Source: Thermoflexales bacterium (GTDB lineage Bacteria; Chloroflexota; Anaerolineae; B4-G1; SLSP01). From it: a stretch of DNA of 22,384 bases. Below, piece after piece: positions 7,873 to 14,406 of the stretch; the stretch's first letter is position 1; the number at the start of each line of letters is the position of its first letter. The notes below the pieces were generated by a model that searched no databases, had not been told where the DNA came from, and saw only the letters and a list, made by a program, of their open reading frames with translations. Position numbers and translations under genes: made by a program. Location of the stretch: NCBI GenBank assembly GCA_015486785.1, contig WFQZ01000096.1, forward strand, positions 1 to 22,384. Direction: 5' to 3'.

Positions 7873-9096
7873 TCACTCCGCCCGACGTAGCCCCTCAATC
7901 CGCATCAATTCCCCCGGAGCGAAGAGTTTTTCTGCAATGGCCTGACGTTGAGTTTCGGCCACCGGCCCAACTTCGGTAATGTGATTCACTTTCTCCACAA
8001 CGTGGATGGATTCTACCGGAATCGCATACAGCAAGTCCGGACTATGAGTGGTGATCAGCAATTGAGTGCGCTGGCTCACCTCCAAAAGCACGTCACGCAG
8101 TACCCCCAACGCGCCGGGGTGGATGGTCAACTCCGGCTCTTCGATGCCCAACAAAGTGTTTGTCGCTAACCGCGTGGAAGATTGGTATAACGCCGTCAAC
8201 AATCCCAGCAAGCGCAGCGTGCCATCGGATTCCTGCAACAAGGGGAAAGTCGGACCGTCTTCTCCGTGATGCAAGTGCGTTACCAAGTAACCGCCGGCTT
8301 GTCTCACGGAAATATCATTCACATCCTCCACGGCAATGGATAGGGCCTCCAAAATCCTCGTGAAAGCCCCACTTGACGCGCCTCGCCGCCGTTTCTTCAA
8401 ATCGCGGAGCAGACTGGCGAGATTCTGACCGCGCTCATCCAAGGGATAAGGCGTGGCCGGTTTCTGAGGTTCGCGCAATAGGTTCGGGTAGATGGTGTAA
8501 AATCCCATGCCGCGAATGAATTTTTGGACATGACGGCTGAAGGAAAACGGAAAGCTCATGGGCAAGTAGAGATTAGTCTGCGGCACGGGGCGCGTCTGCC
8601 GTGGGATCGGCAGACTACGGGATTCGGCATCGGAGATGGATTCATCGTAAGGCGGCTGAATCCAGTCCCCTTCCTTTAGCTCGTAACCAAACGTGTGTTC
8701 CCCATCCTGGCCGTAATATCGCTCTCGCTTCACTCGGTACCCACCATGTTGACTCGCCAAGGTGAATGTGTATTCCGCCTGAATCAAGGAAATGCGTTTC
8801 TTCGTGGGGACTCGGAACTGGAACTCCATTCCGATGTGTACATCATACGGTCGCCCCCGTCGCCCCCAGCGGCGCAAAGCATCCATCCCCCCACGATTGA
8901 GCACGGCATTCTCCAGCCCGATTGTGAGCGCATCCCGCACGAAGCGCAACACATCAACGAGATTGCTCTTTCCAGAGCCGTTCGTCCCCACCAACACGGT
9001 GAGCGGGGTCATGTTTAAGGTTATGTCTTCGATGCTGCGATAATTTTTCACATGCAACGTCGTGAGCTGACTCGCTAAAACTTGTTCACCGTCCAT
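7873..9096 (-). CDS. RecF/OLD-like AAA (ABC-type) ATPase
   Basis: A 407-residue ATPase of the AAA_15/AAA_21 (SMC/RecF/OLD-like) group. Walker A is GTNGSGKSN (37-45), preceded by the typical LTTLHVKNYRSIEDITL. The ABC-like signature is LLQESDGTLRLL (286-297), Walker B is LLGIEEPE (315-322) with E319/E320, and the switch His is H351 in LITTHSP. The region between is short and helical/beta, without a long SMC coiled coil or a zinc hook. No nuclease domain is fused, so a partner would have to supply it; the next gene, DUF4276, is the obvious candidate. The start at 9096 has AGGTG 4 nt upstream, overlapping the stop of the radical SAM gene; the two coding regions are 7 nt apart. Candidate roles are anti-phage defence or another nucleic-acid-sensing function. 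Confidence 0.9.
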   Translation of the reverse strand: MDGEQVLASQLTTLHVKNYRSIEDITLNMTPLTVLVGTNGSGKSNLVDVLRFVRDALTIGLENAVLNRGGMDALRRWGRRGRPYDVHIGMEFQFRVPTKKRISLIQAEYTFTLASQHGGYRVKRERYYGQDGEHTFGYELKEGDWIQPPYDESISDAESRSLPIPRQTRPVPQTNLYLPMSFPFSFSRHVQKFIRGMGFYTIYPNLLREPQKPATPYPLDERGQNLASLLRDLKKRRRGASSGAFTRILEALSIAVEDVNDISVRQAGGYLVTHLHHGEDGPTFPLLQESDGTLRLLGLLTALYQSSTRLATNTLLGIEEPELTIHPGALGVLRDVLLEVSQRTQLLITTHSPDLLYAIPVESIHVVEKVNHITEVGPVAETQRQAIAEKLFAPGELMRIEGLRRAE

Positions 9097-9103
9097 AGTT
9101 CAC

Positions 9104-10600
9104 CTACTCTTTGAGTGTCCCGGCTTTCCCGCTGGAGCGCAGGGGCTTGGAAAGTACCGGCGGGACGAATCCGGCCTTGGGACGTACCCGCGCTCGCGCA
9201 CATCCGTGTTCCGCCGCGCGAATCCCCAAGCGTGCTTGCCGCTCCAGCGGACAACCGCCGCCGCACATCGGCAGATCGGGACAGTCCCAGCACTTACGCG
9301 GCAGTCCCGCCGCTTCCGGGTCTTCTTCGCGATTGCGGATGCTGCGGAACAACGCGCTATCCCAAATCTCCGGCCAGGGATCGGTGAGCAGATTCCCCGC
9401 CGCCACGTAGTACGACTGACACGGCAAAACGTCCCCATTTGGCTCAATGGCGATGGAATACTCGGCAGCGTTGCACCGTTTGGGGTCCAAGCCCAGCTCC
9501 AGCGGCGAGAGCCGACAATACTCGGTCACCGTGTACCACAGAAAACGCATCCCCAGCTCTGCCGCGCGATCCCGCACCGCGCTGAGCAGAGCCGGCATCT
9601 CCTCGACCGGCAATGTGTCCGCGTCGGCGAACCCGCCGCCCGCGTAGATCATGCCGTTCATCGCAAAAGTGCGCACACCCAAGTCGTAGAGGAATTCCAC
9701 CGTCTCCACCGCGTGCGCCGCATTGCGGCGGGTGAGCGTGGTGTTGGTGATGGTATGGACGCCGCTCGCCAGCGCGTTGCGAATGCCCTGCACCGTCTGT
9801 GCGAAGGCTTTGGCCCCCACCATCGTGTTATGCACCTCCGCCAGGCGGGATTCCAGCGTGATCTGCACGTGATTCAACCCCGCCTGGGCCAGCAAATCCA
9901 TCGTGGGGCGGTGGGAAAGCAACCGCCCGTTGCTGTTCATCCCCACAATGTGCCCGTTGGCATCGGCGTAGCGGATGATGGCCGCCAAATCCGGGTGCAG
10001 CGTCGGCTCTCCGCCGGTGAGGATCAAGTGCGGAATCCCGATCTCGCTGAGTTTATCCAGAATGCGGAACCAGTCCGCCAACGGCAGGGAGGCCATCTCG
10101 AAACGGTCCGGTTCGTTGTAACAGTGGGGACAAGCGTTGTTGCAAGCATACGTGATCGCCAGATCGGCCTTGTAGGGAGCGCGGGCGGGCAGGCTGAACA
10201 ACGGCTTGAATCCCAACGTTTCGGCCACCGAGCAAACCGGACAAGTCACGTGCGGATTCCGGAACTCGTCCACCAGGCGGTAGATCTTCTGCAAATCGGC
10301 CTCGATTTGCGCCCTATCCTCGGCGGCATAGCGCGACGTGAGCTTGGCTTGCGCCTGCGCTTGCGGGATGCCATCCAGCGCGAGCTTGGCCATTTCCGTG
10401 GCCGTGGGGTTGAGGTGGATCACATCGTTCACATCCACGAACAGGACGCCCGTCCCGTCGGCGTGGACGCGCAGATGCAGCCGCCGTTTACCGCCCTCCG
10501 GCGTCAAGCGATAGGTGTACAATCCCGCCGGCGCGGGCGGCTGCGGCTTACCGACAATCCAGGATTGCGCCGTGCGCCATAGCTGACGCCAACGATCCAT
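9104..10600 (-). CDS. Radical SAM/SPASM protein with N-terminal PqqD-like domain
   Basis: A 498-residue protein in three parts. Residues about 38-115 resemble PqqD, the RiPP recognition fold (GTGVLFVDVNDVIHLNPTATEM...LDGIPQAQA...DLQKIYRLVDEF). A C120-x2-C123 pair follows. The radical SAM core carries the cluster-binding C153-x3-C157-x2-C160 (CNNACPHC) and the SAM-binding GGEP at 196-199. The C-terminal SPASM region has cysteines C376, C394, C437, C440, C446, C450 and C467, enough for auxiliary iron-sulphur clusters. This build is typical of peptide-modifying maturases and of some uncharacterised metabolic enzymes. No short precursor-peptide ORF was recognised nearby. The ATG is 7 nt after the zinc-ribbon gene stop and has only a weak ribosome-binding site, suggesting coupled translation. 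Confidence 0.9.
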   Translation of the reverse strand: MDRWRQLWRTAQSWIVGKPQPPAPAGLYTYRLTPEGGKRRLHLRVHADGTGVLFVDVNDVIHLNPTATEMAKLALDGIPQAQAQAKLTSRYAAEDRAQIEADLQKIYRLVDEFRNPHVTCPVCSVAETLGFKPLFSLPARAPYKADLAITYACNNACPHCYNEPDRFEMASLPLADWFRILDKLSEIGIPHLILTGGEPTLHPDLAAIIRYADANGHIVGMNSNGRLLSHRPTMDLLAQAGLNHVQITLESRLAEVHNTMVGAKAFAQTVQGIRNALASGVHTITNTTLTRRNAAHAVETVEFLYDLGVRTFAMNGMIYAGGGFADADTLPVEEMPALLSAVRDRAAELGMRFLWYTVTEYCRLSPLELGLDPKRCNAAEYSIAIEPNGDVLPCQSYYVAAGNLLTDPWPEIWDSALFRSIRNREEDPEAAGLPRKCWDCPDLPMCGGGCPLERQARLGIRAAEHGCARARVRPKAGFVPPVLSKPLRSSGKAGTLKE

Positions 10601-10607
10601 CAGCAGC

Positions 10608-10949
10608 TTACCACTTGGGAGCTTCTTCGATCTGATACGTGGCGCCGCAGTACGGACATTCGACGAAGATCGCCCCCGCCCGCACCACGATGTTATCGCG
10701 GCTCAACGTTCCGCCGCAGGATTTACATTTCATCTGCTCCAATTGCACGTCGCCGCTCAGATCGATCTTCTGGATATGGGTGATCTCTTCCTTCTTAGGT
10801 TGGACGCGGGTCAGGTAAACCATAACCCCGGAGGCAATGAGCAAAATCAGGCCGATGACCAGCCGAATCCATTGCCCTTGCATGCCCACGACAAACAACC
10901 CGCCGAAAAACGCCAAAATCACGGCCACAAGATAGACTACGAATTGCAT
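10608..10949 (-). CDS. Small membrane protein with C-terminal zinc ribbon
   Basis: A 113-residue protein with two transmembrane helices (about 2-22 and 27-46) and a C-terminal zinc ribbon made by C75-K-S-C78 and C98-P-Y-C101. The ribbon, with the polar stretch 50-72, should sit on one side of the membrane; its partner is unknown. The start is ATG 10949, preceded by GAGGAGG at 4 nt spacing; a longer in-frame reading to 11204 runs through the promoter and the MBL gene and was discarded. It is the first gene of the five-gene operon. Zinc ribbons of this type often bind nucleic acid or protein. Function is not assigned. It is also the only small protein next to the radical SAM enzyme and so a possible, unproven, partner or substrate. 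Confidence 0.8.
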   Translation of the reverse strand: MQFVVYLVAVILAFFGGLFVVGMQGQWIRLVIGLILLIASGVMVYLTRVQPKKEEITHIQKIDLSGDVQLEQMKCKSCGGTLSRDNIVVRAGAIFVECPYCGATYQIEEAPKW

Positions 10950-10977
10950 AATGCCTCCTCGCTTGATTGGTGAGCAT

Positions 10978-11005
10978 AGTATATGTAGAAACCTGGTTTC
11001 TCCAA
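10978..11005 (-). promoter_or_regulatory. Candidate promoter with embedded palindromic operator, driving the five-gene operon
   Basis: On the minus strand a -35-like TTGGAG (11000-11005) and a near-consensus -10 TATACT (10978-10983) are 16 nt apart. The spacer and the edge of the -35 hold a perfect 15-bp palindrome, AGAAACCTGGTTTCT (10987-11001). A dyad in this position is the classic place for a repressor or a MerR-like activator. The predicted RNA start is near 10971, about 22 nt before the zinc-ribbon ATG at 10949. No regulator gene was recognised nearby. Confidence 0.5.
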
Positions 11006-11020
11006 GAATGTTGCCCGCAA

Positions 11021-11887
11021 CTATTGCCACTCCAGCTCCCAGCCGATGGGCCGGGCGGCAGTCCCGCCCAACTCCAAGAACACCGTTTCCACATTCCAGC
11101 GATGCGCTTGACGGTTGCGCTGCGGATGAGCGTAGGACAAGGCCGCACAAGCTCGGTGCGCCGCGTCCACATCGCCGCTTGACCGCACAACGCGCGAGAC
11201 ACATTCGCGCAGTGCGGCCAGGTACGCCCGATCTGCCGCCAGGCGGCGGGCGATCTCCGCGCGGGAGGCCGTGGGCGTCCCGTGTCCGGGGATCAGCGCG
11301 GCAATGTCCAGCGCGGCAATCCGCGCCAGCGTGGCTTCATAAGCGGCCAAACTGTGGCTCACCAGCGGGATTTCCACATCGCTGAGCATGTCCGCGGCCC
11401 ACAAGATGCCCGCATCCGGCTGATAAAAAGCGCATTGATCCGGCGCATGCCCCGGCGCATCAATGGCCTGCCAGCTCACACCGCCGATTTCACAACGCCA
11501 AGGCGGCGTGATGAGCACATCAGGGCGCGGCAAGGCGAAAGGCCGTTCACGATGCCGCCCCTCCTCCGCATCCCAGGCCGCGATCTGATGCTGCAAATCC
11601 GCGCCGTGCCGCCGCAACACCTCCTCAAACCGCGCGTGGGCGGCGACCGGCACGCCGGGGAACACCTCCGGCCCCAGGATGTGATCCCAATGGGCGTGCG
11701 TGATCAAGATCAAGCGCGGCCTCACCCCGCGTTCCGACAGGAAGGCTTGCAGGCGGCGCAACTCCTCCGGACGCAGGCCGGGATCAATGAGGCCGGCTTG
11801 CCCGGCACCCAAAAACACACCGCTGTTCGTGGCGAAAACCTCGCTTTGCGCGATCCACAGATGAGCCGTAAATTGACGGAACGCCAT
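11021..11887 (-). CDS. MBL-fold metallo-hydrolase (glyoxalase II-like)
   Basis: A 288-residue metallo-beta-lactamase-fold hydrolase. The di-metal site is complete: H64-x-H66-x-D68-H69 (THAHWDH), H147 (APGHAPDQ), D166 (WAADML) and H202 (IPGHGTP). The HxHxDH...H...D...H order and the GHTP-like and PGHG motifs are those of the glyoxalase II/teichoic-acid-hydrolase-like cluster, which hydrolyse thioesters or phosphoesters. No signal peptide is visible, so it should be cytoplasmic. The chosen start is ATG 11887 with GGAGG 8 nt upstream; a GTG at 11896 overlaps that ribosome-binding site. A 71-bp gap with its own candidate promoter separates it from the zinc-ribbon operon, so it may be transcribed apart or read through into it. 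The substrate is unknown. Confidence 0.88.
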   Translation of the reverse strand: MAFRQFTAHLWIAQSEVFATNSGVFLGAGQAGLIDPGLRPEELRRLQAFLSERGVRPRLILITHAHWDHILGPEVFPGVPVAAHARFEEVLRRHGADLQHQIAAWDAEEGRHRERPFALPRPDVLITPPWRCEIGGVSWQAIDAPGHAPDQCAFYQPDAGILWAADMLSDVEIPLVSHSLAAYEATLARIAALDIAALIPGHGTPTASRAEIARRLAADRAYLAALRECVSRVVRSSGDVDAAHRACAALSYAHPQRNRQAHRWNVETVFLELGGTAARPIGWELEWQ

Positions 11888-11959
11888 TATAAGCACCTCC
11901 AGCGCGTCACCTTAACCTACTTACTACGAAACCGCGCCTCCGCAAGGCCGGCCCAAACC

Positions 11960-11987
11960 TTGTGACTCTTTTTGATTCAGTTATAAT
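11960..11987 (+). promoter_or_regulatory. Sigma70-type promoter of the LysM-like/rlmH operon
   Basis: TTGTGA (11960-11965) and a perfect TATAAT (11982-11987) are 16 nt apart, in a locally AT-rich stretch within the divergent gap 11888-12037. The predicted RNA start near 11994 gives a leader of about 44 nt ending in a GAGGAG ribosome-binding site before the ATG at 12038. Confidence 0.65.
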
Positions 11988-12037
11988 TTTTCTATACGCG
12001 ATAAATTTGTATTCACGGCGACGGATAGAGGAGCACA

Positions 12038-13006
12038 ATGGCCCAATTATGCGGCAAAGGTGTATGGTTACGTTATTCCCACGATCTGCAAAGGGCGACT
12101 GAGATAGCCACGGCTATTGAAGCGCACTATCTGTTGGTCAAAGTGGGCCACGGCCCCTACTACTTCCCCGAAACAACACGCACGATGATTCAGCGCGTCC
12201 AATCGCTGGGCTTCCATGCCTTGGCCTGGGTGGAACTCACAGATTACAGTCCGCGTGAATCGCTCAAGGCGATTGTTGAGTCGCTGAGCCGGGGATACGA
12301 AGCCACGGTGCTCTTGATGAAGAGCGCGGCCTTAACCGGCGAGATGGTGCGTCCGCTGGTGGAAGCTCTGGACAATGTGGAAATCCCTCGCCAACGGTTG
12401 TTCCTGGCGACCCCGCCCATGGCCTATCTGCCGGATCGCTCCGTGTTGGAGACGCTGGCCCCGCTGTGTCAGGGCGGCTGGATGCCGTTGTGCTTCGCTT
12501 CGTGGGGCATGTCCTCGGAGCAAGTGGTGGAGCAGGAAATCTACCACGCGCTCAGCGACCTGGGGCCGGCCTGGGGCAAAACACCCGAAGTCTACCCGGT
12601 CCTTTCGCCGCTAGGCGCGCCGGCTGCTCCGCTCCTGTTGCCGGAGGAGTTTATCCCCTGGGTAGAGCGGATCATTCATCACGGGGTTCATTTCTTCAGC
12701 GTGTACCACGCCGCGATCACCGAAAAAGCCTTGTGGCAGCTCTTGCTGCCGGTGAGCGTTCCCTGCCGCAGCACGGACGAGATCACCGCCCCCCAAGAAG
12801 AACCGGAGGAAGTGACCCCGACCGAGGTGCTTCCCCAGCCGATTTACATCACCGCCACGGTGAGCGATACAGTATGGGGCATCATCTCCCGCTACGGGAT
12901 GACCAAACAGCAATTCTGGAAGTGGAACGGACATCTGTGGGATAGTCGCGGCCTGCCCCGCGATGGAGACTACTTGCAAAAAGGATGGCGGATTCGTGTG
13001 CGCTAG
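12038..13006 (+). CDS. Protein of unknown function with C-terminal LysM-like domain
   Basis: A 322-residue protein. Residues about 1-240 alternate strands and helices in a way that suggests a TIM-barrel (KGVWLRYSHD..., HYLLVKVGHGP, GFHALAWVEL, RLFLATPPM), like glycoside-hydrolase-type barrels, but no catalytic motif is certain. A Pro/Glu-rich linker (about 255-272) leads to a C-terminal LysM-like module at about 275-322: ITATVSDTVWGIISRYGMTKQQFWKWN..., ending in LQKGWRIRV. LysM modules bind N-acetylglucosamine-containing glycans and usually work outside the cell. No signal peptide or membrane segment is visible here, which is odd. It is the first gene of a plus-strand operon, 9 nt before rlmH. 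GAGGAG precedes the ATG. Function is not assigned. Confidence 0.7.
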   Translation: MAQLCGKGVWLRYSHDLQRATEIATAIEAHYLLVKVGHGPYYFPETTRTMIQRVQSLGFHALAWVELTDYSPRESLKAIVESLSRGYEATVLLMKSAALTGEMVRPLVEALDNVEIPRQRLFLATPPMAYLPDRSVLETLAPLCQGGWMPLCFASWGMSSEQVVEQEIYHALSDLGPAWGKTPEVYPVLSPLGAPAAPLLLPEEFIPWVERIIHHGVHFFSVYHAAITEKALWQLLLPVSVPCRSTDEITAPQEEPEEVTPTEVLPQPIYITATVSDTVWGIISRYGMTKQQFWKWNGHLWDSRGLPRDGDYLQKGWRIRVR

Positions 13007-13015
13007 AGGCAAGGC

Positions 13016-13492
13016 ATGCGCTTAACCGGCCATCTGGCGGTGATCGCCGTAGGAAAGTTGCGCCGTCCGGCCTGGCGAGAAGCGCAACAAGATTATGTGG
13101 CTCGTTTACAACGATACACGCATCTACAGCTCATTGAGTTGAAAGACGTGGTGGGGCACGGCGTCCCGGATGCGGTAGGCAAGCAGCGGGAAAGCCAAGC
13201 TCTGTTGGATGCCGCCGCCGATTTCCCTTTCACCGTGGCCCTCAGCGCGGACGGGCGGGAAATGGACAGCCTTCAATTTGCCGACTTCATCCGGCGGAAG
13301 ATTGAACTCTACGGGCGGATGGCTTTTCTGGTCGGAGGGCCGTTGGGATTTGAGCCGCGCGTGGCCCATCGGTGCGCATTCACCCTCGCGCTCTCCAAAA
13401 TGACCTTCCCCCACGAGATCGCGCGGCTGCTACTCCTGGAGCAACTTTACCGCGCGGCCACGATTCTCAACGGGGAAAAATATCACAAGTGA
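13016..13492 (+). CDS. rlmH: 23S rRNA (pseudouridine1915-N3)-methyltransferase RlmH
   Basis: A 158-residue SPOUT-fold methyltransferase of the usual family length. RlmH methylates N3 of pseudouridine 1915 in helix 69 of 23S rRNA, acting on assembled 70S ribosomes. Family marks are the start HLAVIAVGKLRRPAW, the SAM-binding knot FLVGGPLGF (104-112) and the C-terminal LALSKMTFPHEIARLLLLEQ followed by LYRAATI and a terminal KYHK. It lies 9 nt after the LysM-like gene and 9 nt before the HD-domain gene, so it should be cotranscribed with both. The spacing GAGGCAAGG-c-ATG gives a modest ribosome-binding site. Confidence 0.96.
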   Translation: MRLTGHLAVIAVGKLRRPAWREAQQDYVARLQRYTHLQLIELKDVVGHGVPDAVGKQRESQALLDAAADFPFTVALSADGREMDSLQFADFIRRKIELYGRMAFLVGGPLGFEPRVAHRCAFTLALSKMTFPHEIARLLLLEQLYRAATILNGEKYHK

Positions 13493-13501
13493 GGTGCAGA
13501 C

Positions 13502-14380
13502 ATGTTTAATCCGCAGCAAATCGTCATTGAGCACTTCGTCAAAGACTTACTCAGAACCTATCGTCAGACGTACAACACCGATCATCCAGAGTATGGCAAC
13601 ATCATCGCCTGGACCGGGCGGCTTTCTCTGGAAAACATCGCCAATTCCGACACCCTGTACCACAACGTGGAACACACGCTCTTCGTCACCCTGGTGGGAC
13701 AGCTCATCCTGCAAGGGAAGCACCTTTGCGAAGGCGGCGTCACGCCCCACGACTGGCTGCACTTTATGATCGCCCTGCTGTGCCACGACATCGGCTACGT
13801 GCGCGGCATCTGCCGCGCCGACCGAGGCCATACCGTAGCCACCGGCATCAATGATGAAACGGTGGAATTGCCGCTCAACGGCACCAATGCCGTTTTGCAG
13901 CCCTATCACGTGGATCGCGGCAAGCTCTTCGTCCACGAGCGATTCGGGGAACAGGCACTCAACAAATTCATTGACGCCGACCTGATCGCCGATTACATCG
14001 AGATGACCCGCTTCCCCATTCCCGATGACGAATTCCATCAGCGCACAACCGGCTACCCGGGATTGATCCGCGCCGCCGATTTAATCGGCCAGATGGGCGA
14101 CCCCGGCTACTTCCGCAAGATTCCGGGGCTGTTCTATGAATTTGAGGAGATCGGCAGCAATAAGGGCACCGGGTACACTTGCCCCGGCGATATGCGCTCC
14201 GGCTATGCGGAGTTCTACTGGGGCGTAGTCTATCATTACATCCAAGACGCCCAGCGATACTTGCAGGTGACTCAGGAAGGGCGGTTGTGGCTGGCGAACC
14301 TGCACGCGCACATCTTTGATTCTGAACATCCCTCGGAGCTGCGTCCGATCATCGTTGAACCGCCGGAATTGCGGATGTGA
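13502..14380 (+). CDS. HD-domain metalloprotein (Npun_R2479-like)
   Basis: A 292-residue putative metal-dependent phosphohydrolase. The HD-type metal site is seen in YHNVEHTL (H54, H58) and ALLCHDIGY (H95, D96), with D156-D159 or nearby acids as further ligands. The YHNxxH and HD order recalls class I cyclic-nucleotide phosphodiesterases. The wording of the first 110 residues (IIAWTGRLSLENIANSD, then VTLVGQLILQGKH, then HDIGYVRGICR) matches, from memory, the cyanobacterial family annotated as Npun_R2479-type HD metalloproteins, whose substrate is unknown. GAGGTG precedes the ATG by 6 nt, after the rlmH stop. The 3' end is close to the oxidoreductase gene (26 nt). No membrane segment is visible. 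Confidence 0.82.
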   Translation: MFNPQQIVIEHFVKDLLRTYRQTYNTDHPEYGNIIAWTGRLSLENIANSDTLYHNVEHTLFVTLVGQLILQGKHLCEGGVTPHDWLHFMIALLCHDIGYVRGICRADRGHTVATGINDETVELPLNGTNAVLQPYHVDRGKLFVHERFGEQALNKFIDADLIADYIEMTRFPIPDDEFHQRTTGYPGLIRAADLIGQMGDPGYFRKIPGLFYEFEEIGSNKGTGYTCPGDMRSGYAEFYWGVVYHYIQDAQRYLQVTQEGRLWLANLHAHIFDSEHPSELRPIIVEPPELRM

Positions 14381-14406
14381 CGGCACTTCTAGCTACGGAG
14401 AAAAAC

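Noticed and set aside
7866..7898. TTG start at 7898 for the DUF4276 gene
   Set aside because: It would overlap the ATPase end. The family homology begins at ATG 7865, where spacing matches the other 7-nt gaps of the operon.
6685..10949. The five-gene operon as part of a mobile element or defence island
   Set aside because: No integrase, transposase, terminal repeats, tRNA attachment site or other defence genes were seen around it. Base composition looks like that of its neighbours by eye.
10950..11204. N-terminal extension of the zinc-ribbon protein up to 11204
   Set aside because: It would overlap the MBL gene and cover the promoter and palindrome. ATG 10949 has a perfect GAGGAGG and begins with the membrane helix.
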